NCBI RefSeq assembly: GCF_030463535.1
Contig: NC_132881.1
Coordinates: forward strand, 11,206,526 to 11,270,525
Length of the DNA: 64,000 bases
Source: Salminus brasiliensis
Taxonomy: Eukaryota > Chordata > Actinopteri > Characiformes > Bryconidae
Direction: 5' to 3'
Both the position numbers and the translations under genes were made by a program. The notes beneath the pieces are model-generated. The model saw only the letters and a list, made by a program, of their open reading frames with translations, was not told where the DNA came from and made no database searches. Below are positions 37,989 through 48,645 of the stretch, in pieces (positions within the stretch are counted from its first letter, which is position 1; every line of letters starts with the position of its first letter).

Positions 37989-39065
37989 GTAAGTGATCGT
38001 TCAGTTTCTATACATGTATTGCCTTTTTGTTGTCTTGCATGCTTTCAGGACCCAATGCTCCCCCCTTCCTGATGGTGGATCTTTCCTTCAAGTCACCTGT
38101 GTGTGGCTCGCTATCTATCTTTCTGCAAGTGTTAGAGGTAGGTGATCATTCATTTCTATACATGTATTTTCTTTTTTTGTCTTACAGGTTCATGACCCAA
38201 TGAGCCCCTCCCTCCCTGACCATGCATCCAGCCACCACAGCCTGTCAATCTGCATCTTGTGTATGGCTCACTGTCTATCTTTCTGCAACTGTCTAACAGG
38301 TAGGTGATAATTCAGTTTCTGTACATGTATTGACTTTCTTTTTTTTGTCCTACAGGTTCTGATGGTGGATCTGGTGGACAAGGGTCTGTCCATGTGCAAC
38401 TGTGTGTGTGACTTGCTATCTATCTTTCCTTTTTTGTCTTATAGGTTTTCAGGACCCCATCGTGATTGTAGATGTGGCCAACAAGGGTCTGTCCTTCTGC
38501 AACTGTGTGTTTTTTGCTTTATATCGGTCTGATTCTGTGTAACACATAGGTGATCATAAAGTTTCTATATATGTATTGTCATTTGTTTTGTCTTACAGTT
38601 TCATAGGACCCCCTCCGTAATGGTGGATCCGGGCAACAAGGTTCTGTCCATCTGAATCTTCTTTTTGTGCTTCTTGATTCAGACTGTTGTCAGTCCACCC
38701 ACTGATCCTGACTCAGTCCCAGTGATGAGCTTCACTGGTAGAGAGACCTCACTTCTGGTTCTGTGGTGGACCCTCTGCTCAGAACTCCATCAGGACATCT
38801 CCATCCCTACAGCCTGCAGCTAGGCCAAGAAATTAAGCAGCGCCTGTGGGAGGAGTGTCGCTGTCCCGCTCGGAGTATGGAGGTCCAGATCGCAGAGGTC
38901 TTCAGCTCACCAACTGGGACAAGCTTCGCCTCTCACTTTGAACTGGACACCAAGCAGAGAGCCACTGCCTAAGCAACCCAAGAGGAAAAGGAGGAGGCGA
39001 AGACACTGAGATCAGGAAAAGCAGCAAACATGACTTTTAACTCCTTTTTACTATTTTAACTACTT

Positions 39066-39102
39066 TTCTTCTTCTTCTTTTTCTTCTTCTTCTTCTTCTT
39101 CT
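39066..39102. repeat. TTC/CTT microsatellite
   Basis: Repeated CTT triplets within the 3'-UTR-like part of the terminal exon. Confidence 0.9.
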
Positions 39103-39646
39103 TATTGTTATTGTTATTAAAATGTACTTTTTTTCTCTCATACCTGATGTACTGTCATGAACTTTGGAACAGAAATGTGCAATTGTGAAATATAAGCTTA
39201 ATAATAGAACTGTAATCTATAAACCTATTCTAAAGAAAAGTTCTTTAGAACTGAGCTTCTAAATTTCACTGAACCAAACTGGATTTAACTTCAACAATGT
39301 ACGGATACATAACATGCTTACCATTTGCATTATGATTATTTGCACAGTTGTACAGATGTTAAGTTTCTGTAGATATTTATATAATATCTGTACATAATAG
39401 TTTGTATATAGATGTCTACTCGGGCTACATACTGATGTACAGTATTCATACCTGTACAAGTACAGATTTCTGATTACAGATTTTTTTACAGCTCTTTGTT
39501 ACTTTTTTAACTTATTATTTATTCTATTTATTGTTTCGTGTATTTTTCTCTTTTAGTATAATACTTGTTAACGGTCTGTTTTTTTTTTTTGTTACATGTC
39601 ATAGTTGTGTTGCTCTCACCAAGTAAAAGTGTAACATAGTTGGCGG

Positions 39647-39652
39647 AATAAA
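39647..39652 (+). terminator. Poly(A) signal AATAAA
   Basis: AATAAA in GGCGGAATAAAGAGATTC, about 960 bp after the exon acceptor at 38683. A TTTGGGGTTTACTGTG stretch follows. Consistent with the 3' end of the plus-strand transcript unit, but unproven. Confidence 0.45.
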
Positions 39653-39660
39653 GAGATTCT

Positions 39661-40150
39661 GAGATTTGGGGTTTACTGTGTAAAGTGGTCTGTTTTCATC
39701 TATTTCCAGAGGTAAAAAGTAACATTCCCACTTCTTTTATTACAGTAGTTTTAATAAAGTATGAGGACATCACATATTTGGGCCTAGGTCATCTTCATTC
39801 ATCTTTAATAAAAGGCTATTAATCATCAGCTGCCAATGATGCCTCCCAAAACCTGTTAAAAAATCTCTACTTTTCCAAACTGAGGACTACATCTTCATCT
39901 CAAATGGTTTAAACTGGTTTATGCTGGTCTGGTTTGCTGGGGTATGCTGTTTTTTTCTAGAAGGGCAGTTTCTCAAAGGTTTATAGTCTTTGTGATGCTC
40001 TTATACTGTAACACCTGCTGGTGCAAGGTGCGTTCCACTGATGTGTCTGTGTGCATTTTTCACCACTTAAATAGTAAATAAGCCTGTTAAAGAATTGATT
40101 GTCCAGAAAATACTCTTATGAATTATTCACACAGGATTATGAATTCTTTC
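39661..40150. other. No gene recognised
   Basis: AT-rich DNA without recognisable coding or RNA features. Confidence 0.45.
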
Positions 40151-40433
40151 TAGAAAACAAGCAGTACATTCTAATACACCAAATACAATAATAATTAATA
40201 AATACAATAAATGAAAGTCTAAATTAACTAAAATGACAATCACTTGTTAGTGTTACCTTTATGGTAGTAGAAGGGAAGTGGTATTTTGAGGAACCAATAT
40301 TCTGTAGTCAACAGTAAACAATTATATAAATATACTTTTGGTATTATATTATAGATGGATTATTTTAATATATATTTTCATTATGTAATATAACAATTAT
40401 AATATTATTTTTATAAGCACAGTCTATACTTAC

Positions 40434-40545
40434 CTGACATATCAAGAGTCTCTACACCCAACTGAATGACAGGTGGAAGAAGCGCCATGTAGCGATTATT
40501 ATGTCAGTAACAGCTTCCTTGTATAAAGACTCTAGGTGTAAGTAG
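40434..40545 (-). other. First-exon copy of the multi-copy family
   Basis: On the minus strand the segment ends GATATGTCAG followed by GTAAGTATAG, a strong donor. It contains an ATG opening the frame MALLPPVIQLGVETLDMS. A paralogue at 53351-53450 reads MAFLPHVIQLGVEILDMP before a GTGAGT donor. Flanking DNA (40150-40433) also matches 52510-52610 and 53290-53350, so this is a duplicated segment. No exon 2 or 3 is found to its left, so it is an orphan first exon. Function unknown. Confidence 0.6.
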
Positions 40546-40577
40546 GTCAGACGGGCCGGTGCCGTGACACCTCTACA

Positions 40578-40613
40578 CCCCCCCCCCCCCCACACACACA
40601 CACACACACACAC
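40578..40613. repeat. (C)n(CA)n microsatellite
   Basis: About 14 C followed by about 11 CA dinucleotides. Confidence 0.95.
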
Positions 40614-42154
40614 GATTAATTGCCCATCTTCACACAGCTGTCATACTTATTTGACAGATTAAAATTTATGGAAAGATATTTATTGATCATTACTGAGACG
40701 TTTTTCTCTGAATAAAGTTTTGCTTTCATATTAATATAAATGTATCTTTATTAATCAAATGTTAAACACTAGCATGTTAAACTGATGTAATACTGTTGTT
40801 GCTACTCTGGCATTTAAAACTGATACTAACAGGTAAAGCTAGTGTGACCCATACTAAGGGTATTACAGTAGAAGAAGAGCAAGTACACCTTTCTAATTGT
40901 TTGCTCCAGTTATCGTTTGGTTCATTGCCAGGGACATGTGCAGGTAGCAGGAGGAGAGCTCTCGTTAAAGTTCAGCACAGCTTGGAATTCTTCATTCGGA
41001 CGGTTTGGAGGATGTGGAGGAGTGAACTGCTGTACAGGTCAGGGAGTCCGGTATGCAGCATTGAAGCCAGATGCAGGTTTTTGCTGTTTGTTGGTTTTAG
41101 TAGTTGATGCTGTAACGGAGTCACAGTATCTGCTGCTGTTCAGCTTGTGTGAAAGCAGGTGTCTGTTGGTTCTAGTGTGCAGCAGCTTGGACTGCAGTTT
41201 TAGTGAGGCTTTGAGGGCTTCATTTAAAATGGATGGTGTTTGTGGCATTGAACCCGGTCTGCAACAGTGAGGCCTAGATACAGGTCCCTACTGTTTGTGT
41301 CCAAGTTAGCATGTAGCAAATGTAGAGTCTGCTCGCTAATGCACTTGTCTTTAAAGCAAACTCTTACTGACTGCAGCGTGTAGCAGTGCCTGGGGTTTGG
41401 GACTGAGTCTGGGTTAGTGAGCAGAGAGCAGAGCTCTAAGGCAGATGCACTAAACCTTTGGTTACAGGTGTGTAAATGTATGTAATTGACTGGGGGTTTT
41501 GGTGGAAGCTGCAGAGCATTAATGTAGTGTGTTTCCCCTTACAGGAGTCGAATCCCCTGCTAGTTTAAATGAATCACTGCTCTTTCCTTCCCCTTTATAT
41601 GCTTTTATAAATAAGAGTCTTAATCTCATTGTTTTATTGAGTGCCAATATTTTAGACCAGTGTTATCTTTAGATTAGTTGTTTCAATGTACAACAATTAG
41701 TAAATGAAAAGTAGTAACTCCTTTTTTTCTTTACTGTAACATCGTACATCGAAGTGAGTAACAAGCTTTGGGTCATTGTGGAATGTATAATTCACATGTA
41801 TTTATAATTTGGTGGTTTTGTAGTGAAGTTTGTAGTGTTCACTTATTTATTGAATTAATTTATTTTATTTTATTTTTGTTGTGCTCTTTAAGTTCTTGTA
41901 TCTGATTGTGTTTGTTTCATGGTTGTGCTCCTGACTTCCTATATATCCAGTTAAATGGATAATTGGTACTTGAGGTTGTAATACGACACTGTCTTATGTT
42001 TACTCATTTTTATGTGCAATAATTTTACACTAGTTATCGTGCACTTGCTATCCGCTATCGAGCTAACCTTGTGTAAGATCATCAGATAATTGGGATCCAA
42101 ATAAAATAATAAAGCAATAAAAAACAACTACCACTAGATAAAACACACTGTTAA
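40614..42154. other. No gene recognised
   Basis: A GC-richer part at 40880-41560 has overlapping 70-117-codon frames on both strands with no motif I recognise; the rest is AT-rich. Probably unannotated repeat or intergenic DNA. Confidence 0.4.
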
Positions 42155-42176
42155 GGGGGGGGGGGGGGGGGGGGGG
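42155..42176. repeat. G homopolymer (22 bp)
   Basis: A pure run of 22 G. The length in the real genome may differ, as such runs are error-prone. Confidence 0.9.
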
Positions 42177-42224
42177 ACTCGGCTGGCTAAGCAGTAGCAT
42201 GCTAGCTAATACAATCCAAGAGAA

Positions 42225-42965
42225 CTTGTAGTGACGAGAAATATCAGAGACCCCCCTACTGAGGACATTAAATGACCTATACTATTAGACATTATTCTAA
42301 ATGGATGAACCACTTGATTATGCCTTCCGTTTTGTTCGGACCCTAGAGGGCGCTCAACCACAAGTCCAAAATGAATGGGTCCATACAGAGCTTTTGTGCA
42401 AAAGTAATAATGATTTTGATATAGATAACTGCTCACATTCTCCACACAATACATCATAAAACAACTCAACACACATTTTAATCAATTATAAGACATCATT
42501 TAAGACGTCAGTGAGTCTGACCAGCCAATAAGCAGTTCAGTTCACCAGTCAATCAGCACTCAGCAGCCAGAATGGGAGCGGTTTCTGCTCTACATCTGTT
42601 TCCTGTAGGGCAGGACGTGTGTGCTGTTACATTTTTTTCTTATTAATTTATGTAAGGATTTCTTCTGCTTTAGTAATTAAAGATTAAAGATGATTCCTGC
42701 CTGAAAGACCAGAAAAAACATTCAAACATTTTTAACCACTGAAACCACTGAAGTCTTATAATTGTTGATTAAAAGTGTGTTGAGTTGTTTTCCTCTGTTC
42801 TGTGTTACAGTGAGAGCTGTTATCTGTATAAAAATGATGAATCATTTATAAATGACAATTTTGAACAGCTTCATATAGACCCATTGTTTTGAACTCCAAA
42901 GCGTCTGAACAAAAGACATCTACAATACGAGAGGGTCTCTGGTAATTCTTGTTCCTCCAGCAGCA
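42225..42965. repeat. Fold-back (long inverted repeat) element
   Basis: The left arm (about 42225-42505) is repeated in inverse orientation at about 42750-42965. Matching blocks, in arm order, are ATCAGAGACCC/ACCAGAGACCC, AATGGGTC, AGATAAC, and AAACAACTCAACACAC. The arms are imperfect, and about 245 bp of spacer between them includes CAGCCAGAATGGGAGCGG. No transposase is encoded. Best read as a non-autonomous fold-back DNA element. Exact ends and target duplication were not resolved. Confidence 0.7.
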
Positions 42966-43862
42966 GCAGAGTCACTGGGTCAAACGAAACGAGCCTCGTC
43001 ATTTCTTTTATGATTGATACAGTCAGTTACAGATTCTGGCCGCTAGACGGAGACAAAGCGCCAATTACACGGGTGTTACTCCAGTAAGGGCAGACATATG
43101 TTTGTCGTAGCATCTCTGTTTCTGGTAAACGTGTTATTTATAACTGTATATTCAGTGCCAGCATTTAATAATTTATAATTATAATTTAATAATTTAATAA
43201 TGTTATCTGGTGGTGTCCAGCACTTTTCTGATACAATCAACGAAAAAAATTACCAATTTAATTTAATTTAATTTAATTTAATTACATTTAATTAAATTTA
43301 ATTTAAAAACATATGTTAAAAGCCACCACTGTTAACACTTTTAAATTCATGTAAAATCATTGATTGAATAATTAAATATCAGTATAATTTAAAAATGTTA
43401 AAAATGATAAACGCTGTGAGGGGAAAATACAGCGCTGATGTAATGTGGTTAAGTGACCAGCAGATGGCAAATATACCGTTTAATATCAGACTGAGTTAAA
43501 CCTGTGTTAAAAGACCAGCAGCTGGAAAGCTCCAGTAGAAATCCTGATTTAATGATCATATAAATGATCAGGACAGATGAAGAGGTTCGTTAAGCAGGGT
43601 GACCAGACGCCCTCTTTTTACCGGACATGTTCTCTTTTTGGGATGTGAAAAATGTGTGCGCATTTATTTCACATCTGTGTCTCTTTCTACAGTCACTACT
43701 CAGTCTGTGTGCGGATTTATACACTGGAGTTTAATATTAGAGAACAACACACAATTTCCTAAAGGTCAAGGTCAGGAGTGAGCAGTATTTTAAACATACT
43801 TCATGAGTTGCATATATTCTAATGCACAGTATAAAAACGTAAATGAGGTATTTGAAAAAGAA
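42966..43862. other. No gene recognised; ATTTA microsatellite inside
   Basis: AT-rich. A pentanucleotide repeat (ATTTA)n with interruptions lies at about 43255-43311. No gene or RNA seen. Confidence 0.5.
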
Positions 43863-45214
43863 CACTGATCAAAATTAGAGAACGCTCTCAGACACCTGCA
43901 AATTGTTGGTGTTAATCTGGCATGTGGTGCTAATTTCCTTAATTATCTGACAAACCCTATTTAACTGGCAGCATAACTTTCCTGTTTTCACTGACTTTGC
44001 AAAATGGAAAGCCATTCCAAAGTGACTGAAACCCTCCGTCAGCAGGTTGTCAAGATGAAGGCCAAAAGGGTGACCCTATCAGCAATAGCAAGAGAAGTTG
44101 GTCGTATCCCAAGTCTGTGATTTCTAGAATACTGCATCTTTACAACACCACAAACTCATTCAAGTCCCCCAAGACGGCTGGTCGTCCACGAAAGACAAAT
44201 GCAAGAGAGGACAGGATAATGCGGAGAATCTCCATGGGCAATCGGTTCAACACTGCAGCTGGAATTGCTCACCAGTTCAACGTTTACAAGCATTTGGACT
44301 GAAATCCCACTCTGCAGTGACCAAACCTCTCATTAGCAGAAAGAATCAAAAGGCTAGATTAACCTTTGCTGAGGAGCATGTTGTGTGGACAGAGGAAAAG
44401 TGTTCCAGATTTCACTTTAGTGATGAAAGCAAGTTTCATTTATTTGGGTCTGATAGGAAACCGTCGACAAGCTGGGGAAAGACTGAACCCAAAGTGTGTA
44501 AAGAAGTCAGTAAAAGGTGGAGGAGGAAATGTCATGGGTTGGGGAATGTTTTCAGCAGCAGGAGTTGGGCCTCTCATACAGCAGAGTGAATGCAAGTGTG
44601 TATCAGAACCTTCTTCAACAACACGTGGTTCCTTCCTTGCATTTGTCACTCAGTCAGCCAGCAATTTTCATGCATGACAATGCCCCCTGTCACACAGCAA
44701 AACGGGTAAAGCAGTTCCTTGAAACTGAAAACATTGAAACAATGAAATGGCCAGCTCAGAATCCTGATCTAAACCCAATAGAAAACATCTGGAAAATCCT
44801 TGGTGATAAAGTTATGGCCAAGAAACCAAATTGTGGAAGAAACTGCATGAAGAGTGGACCAAAATCACACCAGAGCAGTGTGAGAGACTAGTGATGTCCT
44901 GTGGCCGCAGATGTGCTGAAGTCATTCAAAGCACATGCCTGTACACTTCCTACTGACTGGTGACTGTTGTAACCTTCAGAAAATTTAGTTGTAATCTTTC
45001 TCTGTGCTACAGTCATTGCTGTTCTCTAATTTTGATTATTGTGTTTTTTGTGAAATAAAGATTTGTTGTTGAATACTTTGGTTATTTTGTTAAACACTGT
45101 TTTGTTAAACACTCACAAGGATTTGAAATCCTTCAAATGTTGACCAATGAAGATTGCATTATTTCTGCAAAAATCAAGTGTTCATACACTGTTCTCTAAT
45201 TTTGATTTCCAGTG
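43863..45214 (+). mobile_element. Tc1/mariner-type transposon, degenerate full-length copy
   Basis: The left end CACTGATCAAAATTAGAGAA pairs with the right end, which in reverse reads CACTGGAAATCAAAATTAGA, giving terminal inverted repeats. The right end is followed by TA, as expected for Tc1/mariner target sites; the left TA has been lost (flank GAA). Length is 1352 bp and one broken transposase gene lies between the ends. Confidence 0.88.
44004..44960 (+). pseudogene. Tc1-like transposase pseudogene
   Basis: Starts at an ATG (44004) with MESHSKVTETLRQQVVKMKA, then a helix-turn-helix region (VTLSAIAREVG) and, in later frames, GRPRKTNAREDR. The DDE core is recognisable in FHFSDESKF (first Asp), MHDNAPCHTAKR (second Asp) and NPDLNPIENIW (Glu, 34-residue spacing type). 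At least three frameshifts separate these blocks, near 44120, 44300 and 44460-44520, with a stop near the first. It cannot make a transposase without repair. Similar to the common fish Tc1 families; the exact family is not determined. Confidence 0.88.
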
Positions 45215-46264
45215 TACAGCTTTAAACATGCCTGTTGAAGCCCCGCCTTCTCACCGACACGATTAGTCTACATGTACAGGGGTCTACAGCAACCATTGGT
45301 CAAACTGCTTCTCACCACAGTAGATTGGCCACAGCCTAAAACACAAATGTAAATAAACACAAATGAGCTCGTCTGTATCTGAGTTTTTTATTTTATTTAG
45401 GAATTTGTTTATATATTTTACATTGACATGAATCTGAAAAACTTAAGTAAACGGTGGTAAAAGTAAAACTTTGTTTTTAATTATTTTACTTGACACTCAA
45501 GTTGGACTGAAAGGAGATGATTTGGCCCTGTAAGCAGAGTTAGGCTATTTATTAATTTTGTTAAATGAGTAAATGTACGTGCTTTAATGTTCATAAACAA
45601 ACTTGCTTGAGATATTAAACATTACATATTAATGTCCTTCTCTTACTAAAATGACACTCAGTGGAGTAATAGTCATACTGTTCAGTAATGACAAACACTT
45701 CAATTAAAATAAAACCTTTATTCATTTTTAAGCTTCTCAGGCTGCAGCAGATTAGGGCTATTTTTACAATCGAATAATCTGACAATTATTCAAATAAATA
45801 ACTGATTTAGCTTGAGGTAGTTTAAGGTATTTGCTAAGTAACAATTAAGTTCATAAAAAATTTATAACTTAGTCAGAAATTCACTGTGTTAATGAATTAC
45901 GCTGCTAATATAAAAGTTATATAATATAAAAGATTAATAAAACTCCAATACCTTTTCTCTTTTAAATTTTAAACCCAAGGATTAGTAATGTAGCAGCAAT
46001 AAAATATAACAAAAATAGATCAGTTTTCCCTTAATCAGTTTTCATATACATTTTTGGATGAACAACAAAATAAAAGTGGAAGTGGGAATTAATGTAAGAC
46101 AGTAATTTTCTCAGTCAAAAAGTATTTTATGTTGCAGATTCGTTTGTATTAGTCACTTTTATTTTGTGGGGTCTGGCCAGAGCCACAAAGTAGTCGAGAG
46201 ACTTTAGCTCGTTACCGGAGAGCGGGACATAATCTGTAAGCAGCAACCTGATTGGTTGTTTTTG
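45215..46264. other. No gene recognised
   Basis: AT-rich intergenic DNA. GC-richer patches at 45235-45300 and 46170-46270 hold no recognisable gene. Confidence 0.45.
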
Positions 46265-46325
46265 TTGAAGGGCGGGACATAAAGTAGCTGAAAGCATTGT
46301 TTAGAAGGGGTGTCCACAAAATTTG
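46265..46325 (-). mobile_element. Terminal fragment of the short DNA element seen at 49433
   Basis: GAAGGGGTGTCCACAAAATT is the same end sequence as at 49900-49939, 50915-50950 and 56625-56660. It lies just beyond the exon-3 remnant of this family copy, as in the other copies, so it was probably duplicated together with the gene. Confidence 0.6.
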
Positions 46326-46334
46326 GACTTAGAC

Positions 46335-47650
46335 ACTGCTTAATTTACCAGCCTAGGACTGGAGGACTGGAGAGTGATCCATATTGAGGCCATGGAACAG
46401 CAGGGAGGCTCTCCACCAATGAAGCTCGTCTCTGGGACTGAATCAGGAGCAGTGGGTGTTCTGAAGGCAGTCTGAATCAAGAAGCACAACAAGAAAATTC
46501 AGAACCTGATTTCTGAACATCTTCAGTTGAGTCATGTATGATTGTTCCTGATCTGTTTCTTCAACTAGTTGTTTTTGGACCTAAATCTACATCTACAGAG
46601 GAGCTTCCATCTACTACCTCTGCTCTGAAGGAGGAGTATATTAAATGAGGGAGGATCATAGATGAAGGGTTTCTAGGTTGAGCTGGTGTGTGGTTTACCT
46701 GCTGAGGAGTACTGATAGACGTGGAGATGCAGACTAGGGCTGCAACTAACGATTATTTTAATAATCAATTAATCTGTCGAAAAAAAATACATTTCCATGT
46801 CTTTATTTAAAAAAAGAACATTGAATAACAGAGCAAATAAGTGTGTACAATAATTCAATAATAATAGATTACATTATTAAATAAATTAAATAAATTAAAA
46901 ATAAAATAAATGAAATAATAAAGAAAAATAAGTGCATTGCTGATGCAAACACTGCACTGTATTGGAGTGAGGAGTGAGACAGGATGAATTGCCTTTAGTT
47001 TGTATGTTTTTTTTTTAAACTTTTATAAAGCACATTTAAACACTGCTTAAGCGAATTACACAGATAATAAAAGTAACACACACACACACTTACACACTCT
47101 ATCATTGTCATTGTCCAGTTAAGCAAAAAACAGCATGTGCCGTGTTACACCGGTTCACATAGTGTGAGTGCACCGTTATGTTTCCTCACTTCAAAACAGA
47201 ACTAACTGGGGTTATTGTAGTGACTGTGCTCCCACATTGGTGAGGATTTAAGCTGAACTTCTGTTCTGCGTCATTCATGTTTAATTTTTTGGAATATTTT
47301 TACTTCTTGATGTTAAATTTATTTTAAAGATTACGCCTCCGCTCTGACTCGCTTCGCTCATCTCCCTCTTATTTATAAATTTTTTCCAGAGTAGACAAAG
47401 CGCCACAGGTAACGTAAGCGGAGATGAGCTGATATGACAAGGCGAGTAACACATACATCGTGCGACACAACAAATCCATAATGAAATTCGTTGCCAACAC
47501 TTTTAATAATCGATTATTATCAATTTTATAGATTCAGTGTAGCAGCTCTAATGCAGACATTTCCTCCAAGTCAGCCGTTTTGTAGATACTAGTGTCCTTC
47601 TGAAGCTGTACTGGTCTGCAGAGGAATGATTCCTTGAATTCTGAAACTAA
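46335..47650 (-). pseudogene. Gene-family copy B: partial exon 3 and hAT-disrupted exon 2
   Basis: On the minus strand, exon 2 begins near 47640 (acceptor TTTCAG) and ends near 46702 at a CAGCAG/GTAAAC donor. Exon 3 begins at 46471 after CTTGATTCAG and is cut short near 46335. An 816-bp insert sits inside exon 2. Without the insert, exon 2 has an open frame containing SFLCRPVQLQKDTSIYKTAD in the phase set by the exon-1 ATG frame. The 3' part of exon 3 and exon 1 are missing. Protein unknown; a degenerate duplicate. Confidence 0.6.
46735..47550. mobile_element. hAT-like non-autonomous element, 816 bp, with 8-bp target duplication
   Basis: Perfect 8-bp direct repeats ATGCAGAC flank the element at 46727-46734 and 47551-47558. 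The ends are TAGGGCTGCAACTAACG and, inverted, TAGAGCTGCTACACTG, a short imperfect terminal inverted repeat. An 8-bp duplication and TAGGGCTGCAACTAA-type ends are typical of teleost hAT elements. The interior is AT-rich and has no transposase frame. The insertion splits exon 2 of gene-family copy B. Confidence 0.85.
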
Positions 47651-48084
47651 AATACGAATGTTTAATTATTATTATTAATTATTTTGCACAGTTTAAAATA
47701 TTACTATTTTTTACATATAAATGTACCATTTCTGTACAAGATGTTAAGGTTGTATAGAGGCCAAACCTTAATCCACTGCATTCAACCGATACTCACTTCG
47801 TAATCAATGCTAAACGAGTCTGCTTTCACTAAAGCTTTCTCTTCTTTTAAGCATATCATGAGTTTTAACTCTTTAAACAGTTTAAGAACTAGAGCTCAAG
47901 CTGTACGCACCTCTCCTCAGCCGTGCCGCAGAAGACTGGTGTTCTGCCGATTTCTACCCATCCAAATGTGACCTGTGCAAGCGCGGACCCACAACCCACC
48001 AACAAATGCTTTCATGTGGTTTTTTTTTTATGATAAATCTGTTTTTCTCACGTGCAAAATACAATCTCAGCAGACATGTAGAAA
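47651..48084. other. Paralogous non-coding segment
   Basis: The stretch ATTCAACCGATACTCACTTC near 47780 and TCAATGCTAAACGAGTCTG recur at 54441-54487. TCTGTTTTTCTC with flanks near 48040 matches 53757. No gene. Part of a larger duplication shared with 53.7-55.8 kb. Confidence 0.55.
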
Positions 48085-48645
48085 GTACTAGAGACCCAGA
48101 CTTGAGTAAAAGTACAAGTGCTCTATCAAAAAAGTGACTTGAGTAGAAGTAGAAGTGTCTTTAAGCTCCAGACTTAAGTGGAAGTACTTAAGTATTGCAT
48201 GTAGTTACTTAAGTACTGAAAGTAAAAGTACAGTATTGTGTTCTGTAGTTCTTACAGAAAGCAGTCAAAAGTCTGAGTATCAGTGTTTCTATTATTTCAA
48301 ATGCTCAGACTTAAGTACTGTCACAGTTCCTCTGGCTGTAGTAGAAGGACAGAACTGTAGAAGACTGAGTTCATGAACATGAACCATTCGGCCACATACG
48401 AGTATTTGAAGGTGGGGAAGGTGGTGTTTCTTCTAGTGGTTCTTCCATCTCGGAATAAACTACAGAGCTCTAGCGTTAGTGTCCTCACTGCAGCTGCAGC
48501 ACATAAACATCTAACGGAGTAAAAGTATTAAACTCATCCAAAATATGTAGTGAAGTAAAAGTGGAAGTAGGAGATAAAATAATCCTCCAGTAGATACAGA
48601 TACAGTATTTTAGTACTTAAGTACAGTACTGAAGTAGTTCTACTT
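48085..48645. repeat. Dispersed repeat rich in AAGTACTTAAGTA words
   Basis: Opens with GACTTGAGTAAAAGTACAAG and closes with TAGTACTTAAGTACAGTACT; both halves hold many copies of the near-palindrome GTACTTAAGTA in either orientation. Such sequences are common interspersed repeats in fish. The ends look inverted-repeat-like, but I could not fix them or a target duplication. No coding potential. Confidence 0.6.

Larger units (their letters stand above)
37521..38640 (+). repeat. Divergent right edge of the cassette array
   Basis: About eight diverged units with the same layout as the central array. Exon-like starts lie at 37549, 37714, 37874, about 38190 and about 38356, and acceptors are T-rich and end CAG. 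One unit near 38040 has a broken acceptor (CTTGCATGC). Lengths of the exon-like parts vary (106-115 bp). Divergence here and at the left edge, compared with near identity inside, is the usual pattern for an array homogenised by unequal exchange. Confidence 0.85.
38683..39660 (+). pseudogene. Last-exon-like segment of an unidentified multi-copy gene family
   Basis: A clear acceptor (TGTGCTTCTTGATTCAG) precedes 38683. The segment is homologous to minus-strand exon 3 copies at 50421, 57010 and 46471, which have the same acceptor. A frame at 38742-38972 includes SLQLGQEIKQRLWEECRCPA and SSPTGTSFASHFELDT, ending at a stop. Related copies have LQSYSLQLGQ and TGTSFTLHIELDTSGELMPE. Frame shifts between copies make a functional product doubtful. 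A 3'-UTR-like region follows with AATGTACTTTTTTTCTCTC, shared with the minus copies, and an AATAAA signal. The protein family is not recognised. It lies directly downstream of the array, so it could be the terminal exon of an array transcript. Confidence 0.6.

Noticed and set aside
40796-41270. Possible gene from overlapping 70-117-codon frames
   Set aside because: Frames overlap on both strands, share no motif with known families and show no splice or poly(A) context.
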